Origin: Pseudanabaena galeata CCNP1313
GTDB lineage: Bacteria > Cyanobacteriota > Cyanobacteriia > Pseudanabaenales > Pseudanabaenaceae
Length of the DNA stretch: 64,000 nucleotides
NCBI RefSeq assembly: GCF_029910235.1
Contig: NZ_CP112874.1
Coordinates: 3,791,001 to 3,855,000 of the forward strand
Direction: 5' to 3'
Under the pieces are notes generated by a model, which was given only the letters and a program-made list of their open reading frames with translations, made no database searches and was not told where the DNA came from. Shown one piece after another: positions 1 to 7,159 of the stretch (position 1 is the first letter of the stretch; each line of letters opens with the position of its first letter). Position numbers and translations under genes: made by a program.

Positions 1-107
1 AAATCCTGTTTAACAGTTTTTTGCAATTTCTCGAATGACTTATTGCTGGCTTTCTCCCATTTTTGCTGGCGGACAAGTTCACTAAATTCTCTAGATTTTT
101 TAGCCAT
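1..107 (-). CDS. 5' end of a small basic protein of unknown function, cut by the window edge
   Basis: An open frame begins with ATG at 107 and runs off the window, so only 35 codons are visible. The peptide starts MAKKSREFSELVRQQKW and is rich in Lys and Glu, with a helical, charged character. Its ATG overlaps the stop of the small upstream fragment (ATGGCTAA, 8-bp overlap), which suggests translational coupling as in toxin-antitoxin-like pairs. I do not recognise the family and cannot assign a role. Confidence 0.45.
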   Translation of the reverse strand, partial: MAKKSREFSELVRQQKWEKASNKSFEKLQKTVKQD

Positions 108-192
108 AGCTGGTTGTTTCTCCCATTAATTTCTCAATTTTATCTTGATTTTGAATGCAATCGCGATCGCTTAAAAATGATTTTAAACCCAT
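100..192 (-). CDS. Possible remnant of a small gene, C-terminal 30 codons
   Basis: A frame from an ATG at 192 encodes MGLKSFLSDRDCIQNQDK and more, ending at 100 inside the start of the next gene. The frame stays open upstream, but that part runs straight into the 116-bp palindromic element at 204-319, so any original 5' part has been replaced or separated by the repeat. It may be a real 30-residue peptide, or the tail of a gene broken by the repeat. The overlap with the downstream ATG is the only positive evidence. Confidence 0.25.
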   Translation of the reverse strand: MGLKSFLSDRDCIQNQDKIEKLMGETTSYG

Positions 193-203
193 TAAATCGT
201 AAG

Positions 204-319
204 TATAGCTGTCGCCATTCTTGTTAGGACATAAAACCCAAATAGTATGAGGCGGCGCAAAGCGCCGCCTCATACTATTTGGGTTTTGATTTGTCCTGAT
301 ACAGTTGGCTATAGCTATA
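204..319. repeat. Family A palindromic element, copy 1 (116 bp)
   Basis: The core is a perfect 26-bp inverted repeat (233-258 against 262-287) with a 3-nt AAA loop. The apex reads GGCGGCGC-AAA-GCGCCGCC. Conserved arms flank it, containing GTTAGGACAT on the left and GATTTGTCCTGATA on the right. The outer ends TATAGCTGTCGCC (204-216) and GGCTATAGCTATA (307-319) are imperfect inverted repeats. Copies of the same length occur at 35965-36080 and 61646-61761. Here the element lies in the opposite orientation to the 35965 copy. Confidence 0.85.
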
Positions 320-368
320 AATAAGAAATAGGGTAGTAAAATAATTAAAGATGAATATTTAAGCTTTA

Positions 369-650
369 ATGATTGTCTCCTTTGCTTGTAAAGAAACCGA
401 GAGGATTTGGCAAGGCTTGCGATCGCGTAAGCTACCATCAGATATACAAGAAAGAGCTTTACGCAAATTACGACAACTTGATGTATCAGCTAACCTAGAA
501 GATCTCCGCATACCACCTGCCAATCATCTAGAAGCACTGGTTGGTGATCGCATTGGACAATACAGTATTCGCATTACCAAGCAATGGCGACTATGTTTTG
601 TTTGGCGTAATGGAAATGCGTATGATGTTGAGATTGTTGATTATCATTAG
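369..650 (+). CDS. higB: HigB/RelE-superfamily toxin
   Basis: The 93-residue protein has the typical length and pattern of HigB-1 (plasmid maintenance killer) ribosome-dependent mRNA interferases. Its N-terminus is MIVSFACKETERIW, the middle has LRKLRQLDVSANLEDLRIPP, and the C-terminal beta strands carry ITKQWRLCFVW and YDVEIVDYH. The family member cleaves mRNA in the ribosomal A site until neutralised by its HTH antitoxin. The higA-type partner follows after 11 bp, with AGGAGC near its start, so the pair is an operon in the usual toxin-first order. It looks intact. Confidence 0.9.
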   Translation: MIVSFACKETERIWQGLRSRKLPSDIQERALRKLRQLDVSANLEDLRIPPANHLEALVGDRIGQYSIRITKQWRLCFVWRNGNAYDVEIVDYH

Positions 651-661
651 GAGCTAAAGCA

Positions 662-961
662 ATGGAAGATACTTTACTGCGTAATCCTCATGTGGGTGAA
701 ATCTTGCAATATGAGTTTTTAGAAGAATTAGATATTAGTGTAAATAGTCTGGCTGATAATTTGCGTTTACCATATTTGAGTATTCAGCAAATTATTCAAG
801 GTAAGGCTCCGATGACTGCGGATGTGGATTTGCGGTTATGTCGCTATTTTGGGTTGTCGGATGGTTATTTTTTGCGGTTGCATTATGCATATGAGTTGAT
901 GGAAGCAAAAAGAAATTTAGGTGACATATTGCGTCAAATAGTCCCAATTGAAGCATTATGA
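662..961 (+). CDS. higA: HigA-family XRE antitoxin
   Basis: This 99-residue protein has a lambda-repressor-type helix-turn-helix: the stretch around residues 25-55 reads SVNSLADNLRLPYLSIQQII and then GKAPMTADVDLRLCRYFG, the classic HigA addiction-module antidote pattern. It should bind the toxin encoded just upstream and repress the shared promoter. The C-terminal helix (ELMEAKRNLGDIL) is typical of the family. The start at 662 is preceded by an AGGAGC ribosome-binding site. Confidence 0.9.
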   Translation: MEDTLLRNPHVGEILQYEFLEELDISVNSLADNLRLPYLSIQQIIQGKAPMTADVDLRLCRYFGLSDGYFLRLHYAYELMEAKRNLGDILRQIVPIEAL

Positions 962-1013
962 TTTATTCCCAACTTTAAACCAGTTCCCTAGAGTGTTAAA
1001 ACGAGAATAGCTA

Positions 1014-1334
1014 ATGAATAGTCAATTTTGGAGTCAAGTTAAAACTAAATATCAGCTTGGGAAGTTGATTTACGGGAAAGTAGAATTTCATACGCCTTTT
1101 GGGGTGTTTGTTAATATTGGGGATGAGCATGTAAAGGGAATTATCCAGATTCCAGATTTTTTGGATAGTGGGGTGATGACTCCTGAAATGTATCCTGAGA
1201 TTGGTTCACCTGTGGGGGCGGTGGTGGTTGGCTATACTGAGGATGATCGCAATCAAGTTTGGTTGAGTGTTAAGCCGAGTGTATTGCAAGAGTCTTTGGT
1301 TAAATTGAGAACGCCTGTTATTAGTCAAGTGTAA
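1014..1334 (+). CDS. Small S1/OB-fold RNA-binding domain protein
   Basis: In this 106-residue protein the central part, LIYGKVEFHTPFGVFVNIGD, followed by HVKGIIQIPDF, matches the S1 RNA-binding fold (G-V/I-F-V-x-I/L then G-hhh). A late segment, VGAVVVGYTEDDRNQVWLSV, is the closing S1 strand set. There is no second domain, so it is a stand-alone S1 protein, probably binding RNA or another nucleic acid. It lies 52 bp downstream of the HigBA pair and could be co-transcribed with it. Its specific role is unknown. Confidence 0.6.
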   Translation: MNSQFWSQVKTKYQLGKLIYGKVEFHTPFGVFVNIGDEHVKGIIQIPDFLDSGVMTPEMYPEIGSPVGAVVVGYTEDDRNQVWLSVKPSVLQESLVKLRTPVISQV

Positions 1335-1470
1335 ACTTCGGGGCGATCGCGAATGATCTAGAGAGCTTTTTACTTTTTACCACCAAAAAAATTTTTTGCC
1401 AAATTTACCCAAAAAGCCAAATTAGTGTGTTAGGATAAATCCAAGCAGTCAAATTAGCGTGTTTGGGTAT

Positions 1471-2268
1471 ATGAGAATCGTGAACAGGCAACCCTTAAAT
1501 GTTGAGCTACTAACGCTTGACGATGGTACTCAAAAGATCGCTTGGGATATCAAGCAACTCCAGTCTTTATTGGGGATAAGCGATTTACTTCATCAGAAAG
1601 AGTTATCTTCAACAACAAATACAGGAGTTAATTCTTCTGGCATACCAACTATTGAGACGGTAATTGCGATATTAGATGAACTTGGTTTAAAGGATTTATA
1701 CGAAGTTCGTTATCGTAAACAGTACGCAACAATCATTCCTAAAACTGATTCTAAGCGTCCAAAAGTTGCTATGTACGTTGTACAACAACAATCAGAACTT
1801 GTCTTGTCTATTCATGAAAAAATATGGAATGGTCATCAAGTTAAATTTTTTTGGAATGAGTGGGATGATAGATATGATTGCGAACCTGAACAAATTTACC
1901 AAATTTTTTATATCCCAGTATCAGAAAAGCCTGATTTCGTTGGGAGGATAACTGAAGTAATGGGAAATCAGGATTCTCGTCTATCCATTTTGGAAGAGAA
2001 TTTATATGCGACTGAAAGTTCATTCGCATTTGAGATGCCTGACGATTTTGAAGGTCTTCCATTACTTAAGGATATGAGTGAACAGAATATTTGCTTTAAT
2101 TTGACTAAAGATCAACGATTCCCCTCAACTGATAGAATCTCAATTGTTGATCTTTCGCACCTTACAAGCTTTCTATCTGAACTAAAGCTTAATATTGAAA
2201 TTTTCCTTCGTTCAAACGGAGAAAAACCTGAGAATGTATTTAAACAATTTAATATTGATCGATTTTAA
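1471..2268 (+). CDS. Hypothetical protein, about 265 residues
   Basis: A clear open frame with normal codon use. A GTG at 1459 is also possible, but the in-frame ATG at 1471 gives the start MRIVNRQPLNVELLTL. I see no signal peptide and no membrane segments. The composition is mixed, with several acidic stretches (WNEWDDRYDCEPEQ). I do not recognise a family. Its neighbours are toxin-antitoxin-like genes, so it may be accessory cargo. The region just upstream has two similar short blocks (CAAATTAGTGTGTT and CAAATTAGCGTGTT), perhaps a local duplication in the promoter. Confidence 0.6.
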   Translation: MRIVNRQPLNVELLTLDDGTQKIAWDIKQLQSLLGISDLLHQKELSSTTNTGVNSSGIPTIETVIAILDELGLKDLYEVRYRKQYATIIPKTDSKRPKVAMYVVQQQSELVLSIHEKIWNGHQVKFFWNEWDDRYDCEPEQIYQIFYIPVSEKPDFVGRITEVMGNQDSRLSILEENLYATESSFAFEMPDDFEGLPLLKDMSEQNICFNLTKDQRFPSTDRISIVDLSHLTSFLSELKLNIEIFLRSNGEKPENVFKQFNIDRF

Positions 2269-2336
2269 CCAAAAGCCAATGATGATTTTGATTTTTAGTT
2301 AACAATTTTAGCGATGACACACATGGAGAATCTACT

Positions 2337-2852
2337 ATGTACATGAGCCAAGTTCAAGAAGGAAAATCTTTTCTTCATCAGGGAGAAATTTGTTTGATGG
2401 AATTAATTGAGGGAGTTTTGCAAGATAAACCTCAATACCGTTTATTTCCTGAAGTTGCCCTTGCGCGGGTAGTTCAGAAAAATGGACTAGAAGCAAGTCT
2501 CCACCATGAATTACAAAAATTTATTAGGAGTTGTAGTTCTCTCGATATTTTGATTTGTCGCCATGAAGCTATGTCTTCTCTGCCTATCATTGCGATTGAG
2601 CGTCAAAGTCCATATCACGACTTTCCTGATCGCCAAGAAGCAGATCGCAAAAAAGCAGCAATTCTCAGAAAAGCAGAACTTCCATTAATCTATGCCGATG
2701 AACCATCCAAAGGAATTGTCCGCTTTGCCAAAGCCGAGCAACCTCAGAATATTTGCTGTGAAGTGAATGTTTATCGAGGCTTAGGATGTGATAAATTGCG
2801 TGAATTTTTGCTGTCAGTGATGGAAGAAAATCATGAGAGTCAAAGGGTATGA
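2337..2852 (+). CDS. DUF2726 domain protein, putative nuclease-like
   Basis: The 171-residue protein contains the DUF2726 pattern: LIEGVLQDKPQYRLFPEVAL, then LDILICRHEAMSSLPIIAIE, then a conserved ADRKKAAILRKAELPLIY segment. Members are thought to adopt a restriction-endonuclease-like fold with acidic residues in the D-I-L-I and A-I-E strands; activity here is inferred. The start at 2337 has GGAG about 10 bases upstream. Its stop overlaps the start of the next gene (ATGA at 2849-2852), which implies translational coupling with a Gp49-type toxin. Confidence 0.65.
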   Translation: MYMSQVQEGKSFLHQGEICLMELIEGVLQDKPQYRLFPEVALARVVQKNGLEASLHHELQKFIRSCSSLDILICRHEAMSSLPIIAIERQSPYHDFPDRQEADRKKAAILRKAELPLIYADEPSKGIVRFAKAEQPQNICCEVNVYRGLGCDKLREFLLSVMEENHESQRV

Positions 2853-3202
2853 CTGATAAAGCAATTCGTTGGATCGGCTCATCCCTAAAAGACCTAACAA
2901 ATTTTCCTGATGCAGTTCGTAAAAAAGCAGGTTTCCAACTAAGAGCGATTCAGAGTGGCGATTCACCTTCTGACTTCAAACCCATGCCGACCGTTGGTTT
3001 AGGTGTTGAAGAAATTCGTATTCGGACTGAAGATGCTTATAGAATCTTCTATATTGCCAGATTTGCAGAAGCCGTTTATGTTCTCCATGCTTTCCAAAAG
3101 AAAACTCAGAAGACTTCAAAATCAGATATAGAAATCGGACAAAAGCGTTATCAGCAAATGTTGCAATATCGACAATCTGACAAAGCAAACATTGATAAAT
3201 GA
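2849..3202 (+). CDS. Gp49/HigB-type toxin (RelE superfamily)
   Basis: This 117-residue protein matches the phage-derived Gp49-like (DUF891) family. Landmarks are KAIRWIGSSLKDLTNFPD at the N-terminus, VEEIRIRTEDAYRIFYIARF in the centre and VYVLHAFQKKTQKTSKSDI, the family's 'HAFxKKTxKTP' signature, near the end. These are ribosome-dependent RNases inhibited by XRE antitoxins. The gene is coupled by ATGA overlap to the DUF2726 gene. The expected antitoxin is not downstream on the same strand: an XRE gene lies convergent, 8 bp away. Confidence 0.85.
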   Translation: MTDKAIRWIGSSLKDLTNFPDAVRKKAGFQLRAIQSGDSPSDFKPMPTVGLGVEEIRIRTEDAYRIFYIARFAEAVYVLHAFQKKTQKTSKSDIEIGQKRYQQMLQYRQSDKANIDK

Positions 3203-3210
3203 AGAAATTA

Positions 3211-3516
3211 TCAAGCTGCTTTCACATTTACCTCAAACCTCACATCCATCCCTGCACGCACCAACATCATCACCAACTTATCAATGCTAAACCTCTCAAT
3301 ATCACCATTGATTAAATCGCTAATCCGAGGTTGAGTTTCACCAAAAAACAAAGCAGCTTGCTTTTGCGTCCATCCTTGAGACTGAATGAAACGCTTAATA
3401 TTCAACATCAAGTCAGCCCGAATTTTGAGATTAAGAGCCTCTTCAGGCGCAAAGCCCAAATCTTCAAATACATTCGTCCCACCTTGAATAACTTCAGAAA
3501 TTTGATTCTGGGTCAT
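3211..3516 (-). CDS. XRE-family antitoxin, HigA2-like
   Basis: In this 101-residue protein the helix-turn-helix is plain: NIKRFIQSQGWTQKQAALFF followed by GETQPRISDLINGDIERFSI. The tail, KLVMMLVRAGMDVRFEVNV, is typical of antitoxins paired with Gp49-type toxins. It is encoded on the opposite strand to the toxin and ends 8 bp from it, so the two cannot share an operon promoter in the usual way. Either it has its own promoter in the 3517-3591 gap, or an inversion has separated the pair. Confidence 0.85.
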   Translation of the reverse strand: MTQNQISEVIQGGTNVFEDLGFAPEEALNLKIRADLMLNIKRFIQSQGWTQKQAALFFGETQPRISDLINGDIERFSIDKLVMMLVRAGMDVRFEVNVKAA

Positions 3517-3591
3517 TTATTTTTTGATTTGTTACTACACTAATATACCTTATTTGGCATACTAGCATAGTAATATTTAAGTAGCAAATAG

Positions 3592-3701
3592 GAGGCGATC
3601 GCTTGTGTGTTAGAGACATTGATGATTGAGGCGATCGCTTTTTGATGAGGTTAGGGGCGATCGCTATGTGGTGTTGTTGGTTTGTTGAGGGGCGATCGCT
3701 G
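3592..3701. repeat. Left direct repeat flanking the HNH cassette
   Basis: The block starts GAGGCGATCGCTTGTG, continues with GACATTGATGATTGAG, and ends TTTGTTGAGGGGCGATCGCT. A near copy lies at 4559-4642 in the same orientation, on the other side of the two-gene cassette. The left copy carries about 26 extra bases (near 3648-3673) with an additional GCGATCGC. Each block is rich in HIP1-type octamers. Confidence 0.75.
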
Positions 3702-3772
3702 TTTGATTGAGCTTAGGGGCTATCTGATAAAATGAACACCAGAAGCTAACATTAGCAATCACTTACTTAACT

Positions 3773-4120
3773 ATGCAAATCACCCTAGACATACCAGACG
3801 ATATCGCCGCTACTGTACAAGATAACCTGCCGCAAATATTAGCTCTAGGATTGCGAGAAATAAACGCTAATCCTAATAACGGCTTTTCTGGATTGACGGA
3901 AATATTGCATTTCTTAGCCAAACTTCCATCCCCTCAAGAAGTCTTAAATTTACGCCTTGCACCAGAGGCACAGCAAGAAATTGATAATCTATTAGAAAAA
4001 AATCGTACTCAAGGTTTTAACGAAAGCGATCGCCTACTATGGCAACATTATGAATTTATCGAACATCTAGTGCGTCTTGCCAAAACTCAAGCCCTGATTA
4101 AGCTCCAGCCGAGTCAATGA
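3773..4120 (+). CDS. Small acidic protein of unknown function coupled to an HNH nuclease
   Basis: This 115-residue protein begins MQITLDIPDDIAATVQDNLP, a beta strand plus helix resembling the start of small antitoxin-like (UPF0175/DUF2281-like) proteins. It continues with a helical, Leu-rich middle and a C-terminal acidic helix (EFIEHLVRLAKTQALIK). It overlaps the HNH gene by 4 bp (ATGA). This arrangement suggests an antitoxin or specificity partner for the nuclease, but the sequence gives no direct proof. Both genes lie between long direct repeats. Confidence 0.6.
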   Translation: MQITLDIPDDIAATVQDNLPQILALGLREINANPNNGFSGLTEILHFLAKLPSPQEVLNLRLAPEAQQEIDNLLEKNRTQGFNESDRLLWQHYEFIEHLVRLAKTQALIKLQPSQ

Positions 4121-4542
4121 GTAAGAGTTATATCTCCGCTAAAATTAGAAAACTAGTCAGCGATCGCGCCCAAAATTGTTGTGAATATTGTCTGATTCCT
4201 GAAAGCTTAACCTTAGTTTCCCATCAAGTAGATCATGTAATTGCTGAAAAGCATGGAGGTAAAACTATAGAAGAAAATCTAGCTTTATCTTGTTCACTGT
4301 GTAATCAAGCTAAGGGCAGTGATATTGCGTCTATTGATGCAGAAACAGGCGAAGTTATTAGACTTTACCATCCTAGACAAGACCAATGGCAAGAGAATTT
4401 TCAAATCGAAGAATCTAGTGGTGTAATTTATCCATTGACTACAATTGGGCAAGTGACAATACAGCTACTGAAGATAAATCGATCAGCTTGCTTACCATAT
4501 CGGCAGATGCTGGCTCAAGCAAAAATACTGATGCAACAATGA
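4117..4542 (+). CDS. HNH endonuclease
   Basis: This 141-residue protein has the complete HNH/zinc-ribbon layout: CCEYCLIPESL near residue 22, the catalytic strand HQVDHVIAEKHGGKT, then ENLALSCSLCNQAKGSDI, where the second Cys pair and the final Asn/Lys of the motif sit. Members nick or cut DNA using one metal ion. After the motif come IDAETGEVIRLYHPRQDQW and a helical tail, a pattern common in stand-alone cyanobacterial HNH proteins. It is translationally coupled to the preceding 115-residue protein. Confidence 0.85.
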   Translation: MSKSYISAKIRKLVSDRAQNCCEYCLIPESLTLVSHQVDHVIAEKHGGKTIEENLALSCSLCNQAKGSDIASIDAETGEVIRLYHPRQDQWQENFQIEESSGVIYPLTTIGQVTIQLLKINRSACLPYRQMLAQAKILMQQ

Positions 4543-4558
4543 TTTTGTTGGTTATGAT

Positions 4559-4642
4559 GAGAGCGATCGCTTGTGTTTTAGAAGCATTGATGATTGAGTC
4601 GATCGCTGTTTGATGCTGTTGTTTGTTGAGGGGCGATTGCTG
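4559..4642. repeat. Right direct repeat flanking the HNH cassette
   Basis: The sequence GAGCGATCGCTTGTG, then GCATTGATGATTGAG, then TTTGTTGAGGGGCGATTGCT, repeats 3592-3701 in direct orientation with point differences and without the roughly 26-bp insert. Two of its HIP1 octamers have decayed (GTCGATCG, GCGATTGC). The remaining gap to the next gene (4643-4804) holds no convincing coding sequence. Confidence 0.75.
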
Positions 4643-4804
4643 AAACTTCATCAATGTTGATTCGTCAGTTGCCTGTTGAGCAACTGCAACTTCCTGAAAG
4701 TTGGCAATATACTCCCGCCAATGAATACACCACGACAAACATTATGAAGCGATCGCCTATCGTCACTGAACTGACGTTTTTTTACTATATTGGACAAATC
4801 AAAA

Positions 4805-4839
4805 CCCCAAATAAAGTAGCGCCACTACTTTATCTGGGG
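4805..4839. terminator. Hairpin at the 3' end of cobA-hemD, related to family A
   Basis: A 15-bp stem (CCCCAAATAAAGTAG, 4805-4819, against 4825-4839, one mismatch) follows GGACAAATCAAAA, the same lead sequence as in the family A elements. The stop codon of the cobA-hemD gene (4825) lies inside the right arm, so the last codons of that gene come from the repeat. It probably ends transcription on the minus strand. Confidence 0.6.
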
Positions 4840-6399
4840 GTAAAAACTTTTGCCGATCACCTCAGCAAGCCCCTCTAAGGTATATTCCAGAGCTTCACAA
4901 TCAACTCGCCCTAATAATTCGTGGCAAGTCTTAGTAGTTTGAGGACCAATTGAAGCGATTTTTACCTTGGCAATCCACGATCGCCAAGTTTCTTGGGATT
5001 CGACGCGATCAAGTAGTTGACAAAAATGCTTGACAGTTTTGGAGCTAGCAAAGGCGATCGCATCTAAGCTCTGATTTTGAATTGCGTCTAGAGCCACAGG
5101 ATCGATCGCTTCAGGACATCCCGACTCATAGGCTGCAATAGCATCAATAATCGCGCCATGTTGCTGCAACTGCTCTACCAAAATCTCCCGTCCGCCCGAC
5201 TCCACACGCGGAAACAACATTTTTGTGTCAGTTAAAACATGATTGGGAATAGCAAGAAAGGCATCCACCAGAGCATCGGCAACAAAGTCCGTCGGTACTA
5301 AATCTGGTAAAATCCCATAATTTGCCAAAACGTCGGCAGTTTTGCGCCCCACTACAGCCACTTTTAAAGAATGCAAAGCACGGCTATCTTGCCCCGATTC
5401 GCGCAACCGTCCAAAAAAGCTCTCAACGGCATTCGCGGATGTCAAAATTAGCCAATCGTAACTGGATAGATTGGCAATCGCCTGATCGAGCATCTGCCAA
5501 CTGCGCGGCGGCAAAATTGCCAAAGTTGGCATCTCGATTACCTTTGCTCCTTGACTGGTCAATAAATCTGTAAATTGGCTAGCCTGACCCGCCGCCCTTG
5601 TTACCAAAATTGTTTTGCCTTGCAATGCTAACTTGTCCTTTTTGAGATCTACACTTTGCTCAAAATTTTCCAACGATTGATCGCCCTGATGTGACAATTG
5701 CTCATGAAACTTTACGACTTCACCAATAATAATCACCGATGGCGATAGCGATCCTTTAGGTAATTTTGATTTAATATCCTTCAGAGTTCCTGTCCATACT
5801 TGTTGATCGGATCTCCCACACCAACGCACGATCGCAATTTTTGTATCCGCAGATTTTCCCGCTTGTAATTTCTCTAATAAGCTTGCCAGATTATTTGTCC
5901 CCATCAAAATTACCAATGTCGGAATTTGGGCGATCGCTTCCCAAGGCAATCGCTCCAAATCATGCCCCGTCATCACCGCAAAACAAGAACTCGCTTCCAC
6001 TTCCGTAAGTGGTATTCCTGCCAACATGGGAGCCGCGATCGCACTAGAAATTCCTGCAACAACTTCCCATTCACAATTTGCTGCTTGTAGGGCAAGTATC
6101 TCAGGTAAAGATCGCCCAAATATCCAAGGATCACCACTCTTGAGCCTCACCACGCGCTTACCTTGTAAGCAATATTCCACCAGCATTTGATTGATTTCGG
6201 CTTGCTTGATGCTTTCCTGTCCGCCACGTTTACCAGCAATGATGCGATCGCAGTTTGCAGGAGCGAGGTCTAATAAAGTGCGATCGACCAGCGCATCACT
6301 AATAATTACCTCAGCATCACTAATCAAATCCCTAGCACGAACCGTCAAAAATTCTACGCTACCAATCCCTGCGCCAACTATAAAAACTTTCCCGTTCAT
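4825..6399 (-). CDS. cobA-hemD: Uroporphyrinogen-III C-methyltransferase fused to uroporphyrinogen-III synthase
   Basis: In this 524-residue two-domain protein, residues about 1-245 are a SUMT/CobA methyltransferase: VFIVGAGIGSVEFLTVRA at the N-terminus, VVRLKSGDPWIFGR, and VVAGISSAIAAPMLAGIPLT. This domain methylates uroporphyrinogen III at C2 and C7 towards siroheme and cobalamin. Residues about 262-515 are a HemD domain (KTILVTRAAGQASQF, DWLILTSANAVESFF, DAIAFASSKTVKHF), which closes hydroxymethylbilane to uroporphyrinogen III. Such fusions are common in bacteria. Its ATG overlaps the stop of the Uma2 gene by 4 bp. The C-terminal codons lie in a palindrome. Confidence 0.93.
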   Translation of the reverse strand: MNGKVFIVGAGIGSVEFLTVRARDLISDAEVIISDALVDRTLLDLAPANCDRIIAGKRGGQESIKQAEINQMLVEYCLQGKRVVRLKSGDPWIFGRSLPEILALQAANCEWEVVAGISSAIAAPMLAGIPLTEVEASSCFAVMTGHDLERLPWEAIAQIPTLVILMGTNNLASLLEKLQAGKSADTKIAIVRWCGRSDQQVWTGTLKDIKSKLPKGSLSPSVIIIGEVVKFHEQLSHQGDQSLENFEQSVDLKKDKLALQGKTILVTRAAGQASQFTDLLTSQGAKVIEMPTLAILPPRSWQMLDQAIANLSSYDWLILTSANAVESFFGRLRESGQDSRALHSLKVAVVGRKTADVLANYGILPDLVPTDFVADALVDAFLAIPNHVLTDTKMLFPRVESGGREILVEQLQQHGAIIDAIAAYESGCPEAIDPVALDAIQNQSLDAIAFASSKTVKHFCQLLDRVESQETWRSWIAKVKIASIGPQTTKTCHELLGRVDCEALEYTLEGLAEVIGKSFYPQIK

Positions 6400-7049
6400 A
6401 AAAGATTTTCAGGATCAATGCCCATTTCGCGAAGCTTAGCTGCATATTTAGACATAGCATTCAAAGCTTGTTCTTTTTGTTGAACCTGTTCAAGATAAGT
6501 TAAAAACTTGCTCCCATCAGGGTTAAAAATATTTAAACTTTCATCAGTTAGCTCAAAGCGAATTCCTAATCGTGGGCTGATCCAATTTTGGACATCATCA
6601 ATCGGCTTTAGTCGATTCTGTTCTTGATTTCTGATCCATATTGCTAAGTCATTAGAAAGATGATCGTAGACATAATATTCCTCTACCCCATAGGTTTGAT
6701 AAAAATCAAACTTGCGAGACATTTCTAAAATACGATTGCCCCTAGACAAAATTTCAAATACTACTTGAGGGGCTATCCCTGACTCAAGGTGTTGAATGTA
6801 AGAACCTCTTGCTCCTTTTGGTCTGCCAAATACCACCATCGCATCAGGCGCTCGGCGAATATCAGATTTGCCTTCAATGGGATACCAAAGTAAATCTCCC
6901 GCGACAAATACATTCTCATCATTTTTAAATAGAGCTTCTAATCCACCCGTGATAGTCACAATCCATTGATAATGCTCGGTACTTTCTGCCATTGGCTGTC
7001 CATCACTGCTAGGGTAGATGGTCTCTAATTTGCTGATTGTATTAGTCAT
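6396..7049 (-). CDS. Uma2-family (DUF820) putative endonuclease
   Basis: This 217-residue protein has the PD-(D/E)xK-like core of cyanobacterial DUF820 proteins: VFVAGDLLWYPIEGK, RRAPDAMVVFGRP, APQVVFEILS and FYQTYGVEEYYVYD. The first Asp after 'AP' and the Glu in 'VVFEIL' are the likely metal ligands. The C-terminus (YLEQVQQKEQALNAMSKY) forms a short coiled coil. The family is highly expanded in filamentous cyanobacteria and its role is unresolved. It overlaps cobA-hemD by 4 bp, an unusual coupling of an accessory nuclease to a tetrapyrrole gene. Confidence 0.85.
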   Translation of the reverse strand: MTNTISKLETIYPSSDGQPMAESTEHYQWIVTITGGLEALFKNDENVFVAGDLLWYPIEGKSDIRRAPDAMVVFGRPKGARGSYIQHLESGIAPQVVFEILSRGNRILEMSRKFDFYQTYGVEEYYVYDHLSNDLAIWIRNQEQNRLKPIDDVQNWISPRLGIRFELTDESLNIFNPDGSKFLTYLEQVQQKEQALNAMSKYAAKLREMGIDPENLL

Positions 7050-7110
7050 GGGGTTTGACCTGTGCGATCGCCAAGCAACTGAGCTTAATTATATATCTAT
7101 CGCAATATAA

Positions 7111-7159
7111 ATAATCTAAGAGAGTTGTGGCGCTACGCGCCACAACTCTCTTAGATTAT
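7111..7159. terminator. 23-bp-stem hairpin at the mutL 3' end
   Basis: A perfect inverted repeat (7111-7133 against 7137-7159) with loop TAC and apex GGCGC-TAC-GCGCC. The mutL stop codon (7156-7158) lies inside one arm. It sits between two minus-strand genes and probably ends mutL transcription. Confidence 0.75.

Noticed and set aside
3540-3770. CRISPR-like spacing of GCGATCGC octamers
   Set aside because: The octamers are HIP1 sites, common in cyanobacterial DNA; there are no regular spacers or repeats of 25-40 bp.
4654-4878. 74-codon plus-strand frame before cobA-hemD
   Set aside because: It runs through the right direct repeat edge and a hairpin, and overlaps the stop of cobA-hemD; no family resemblance.
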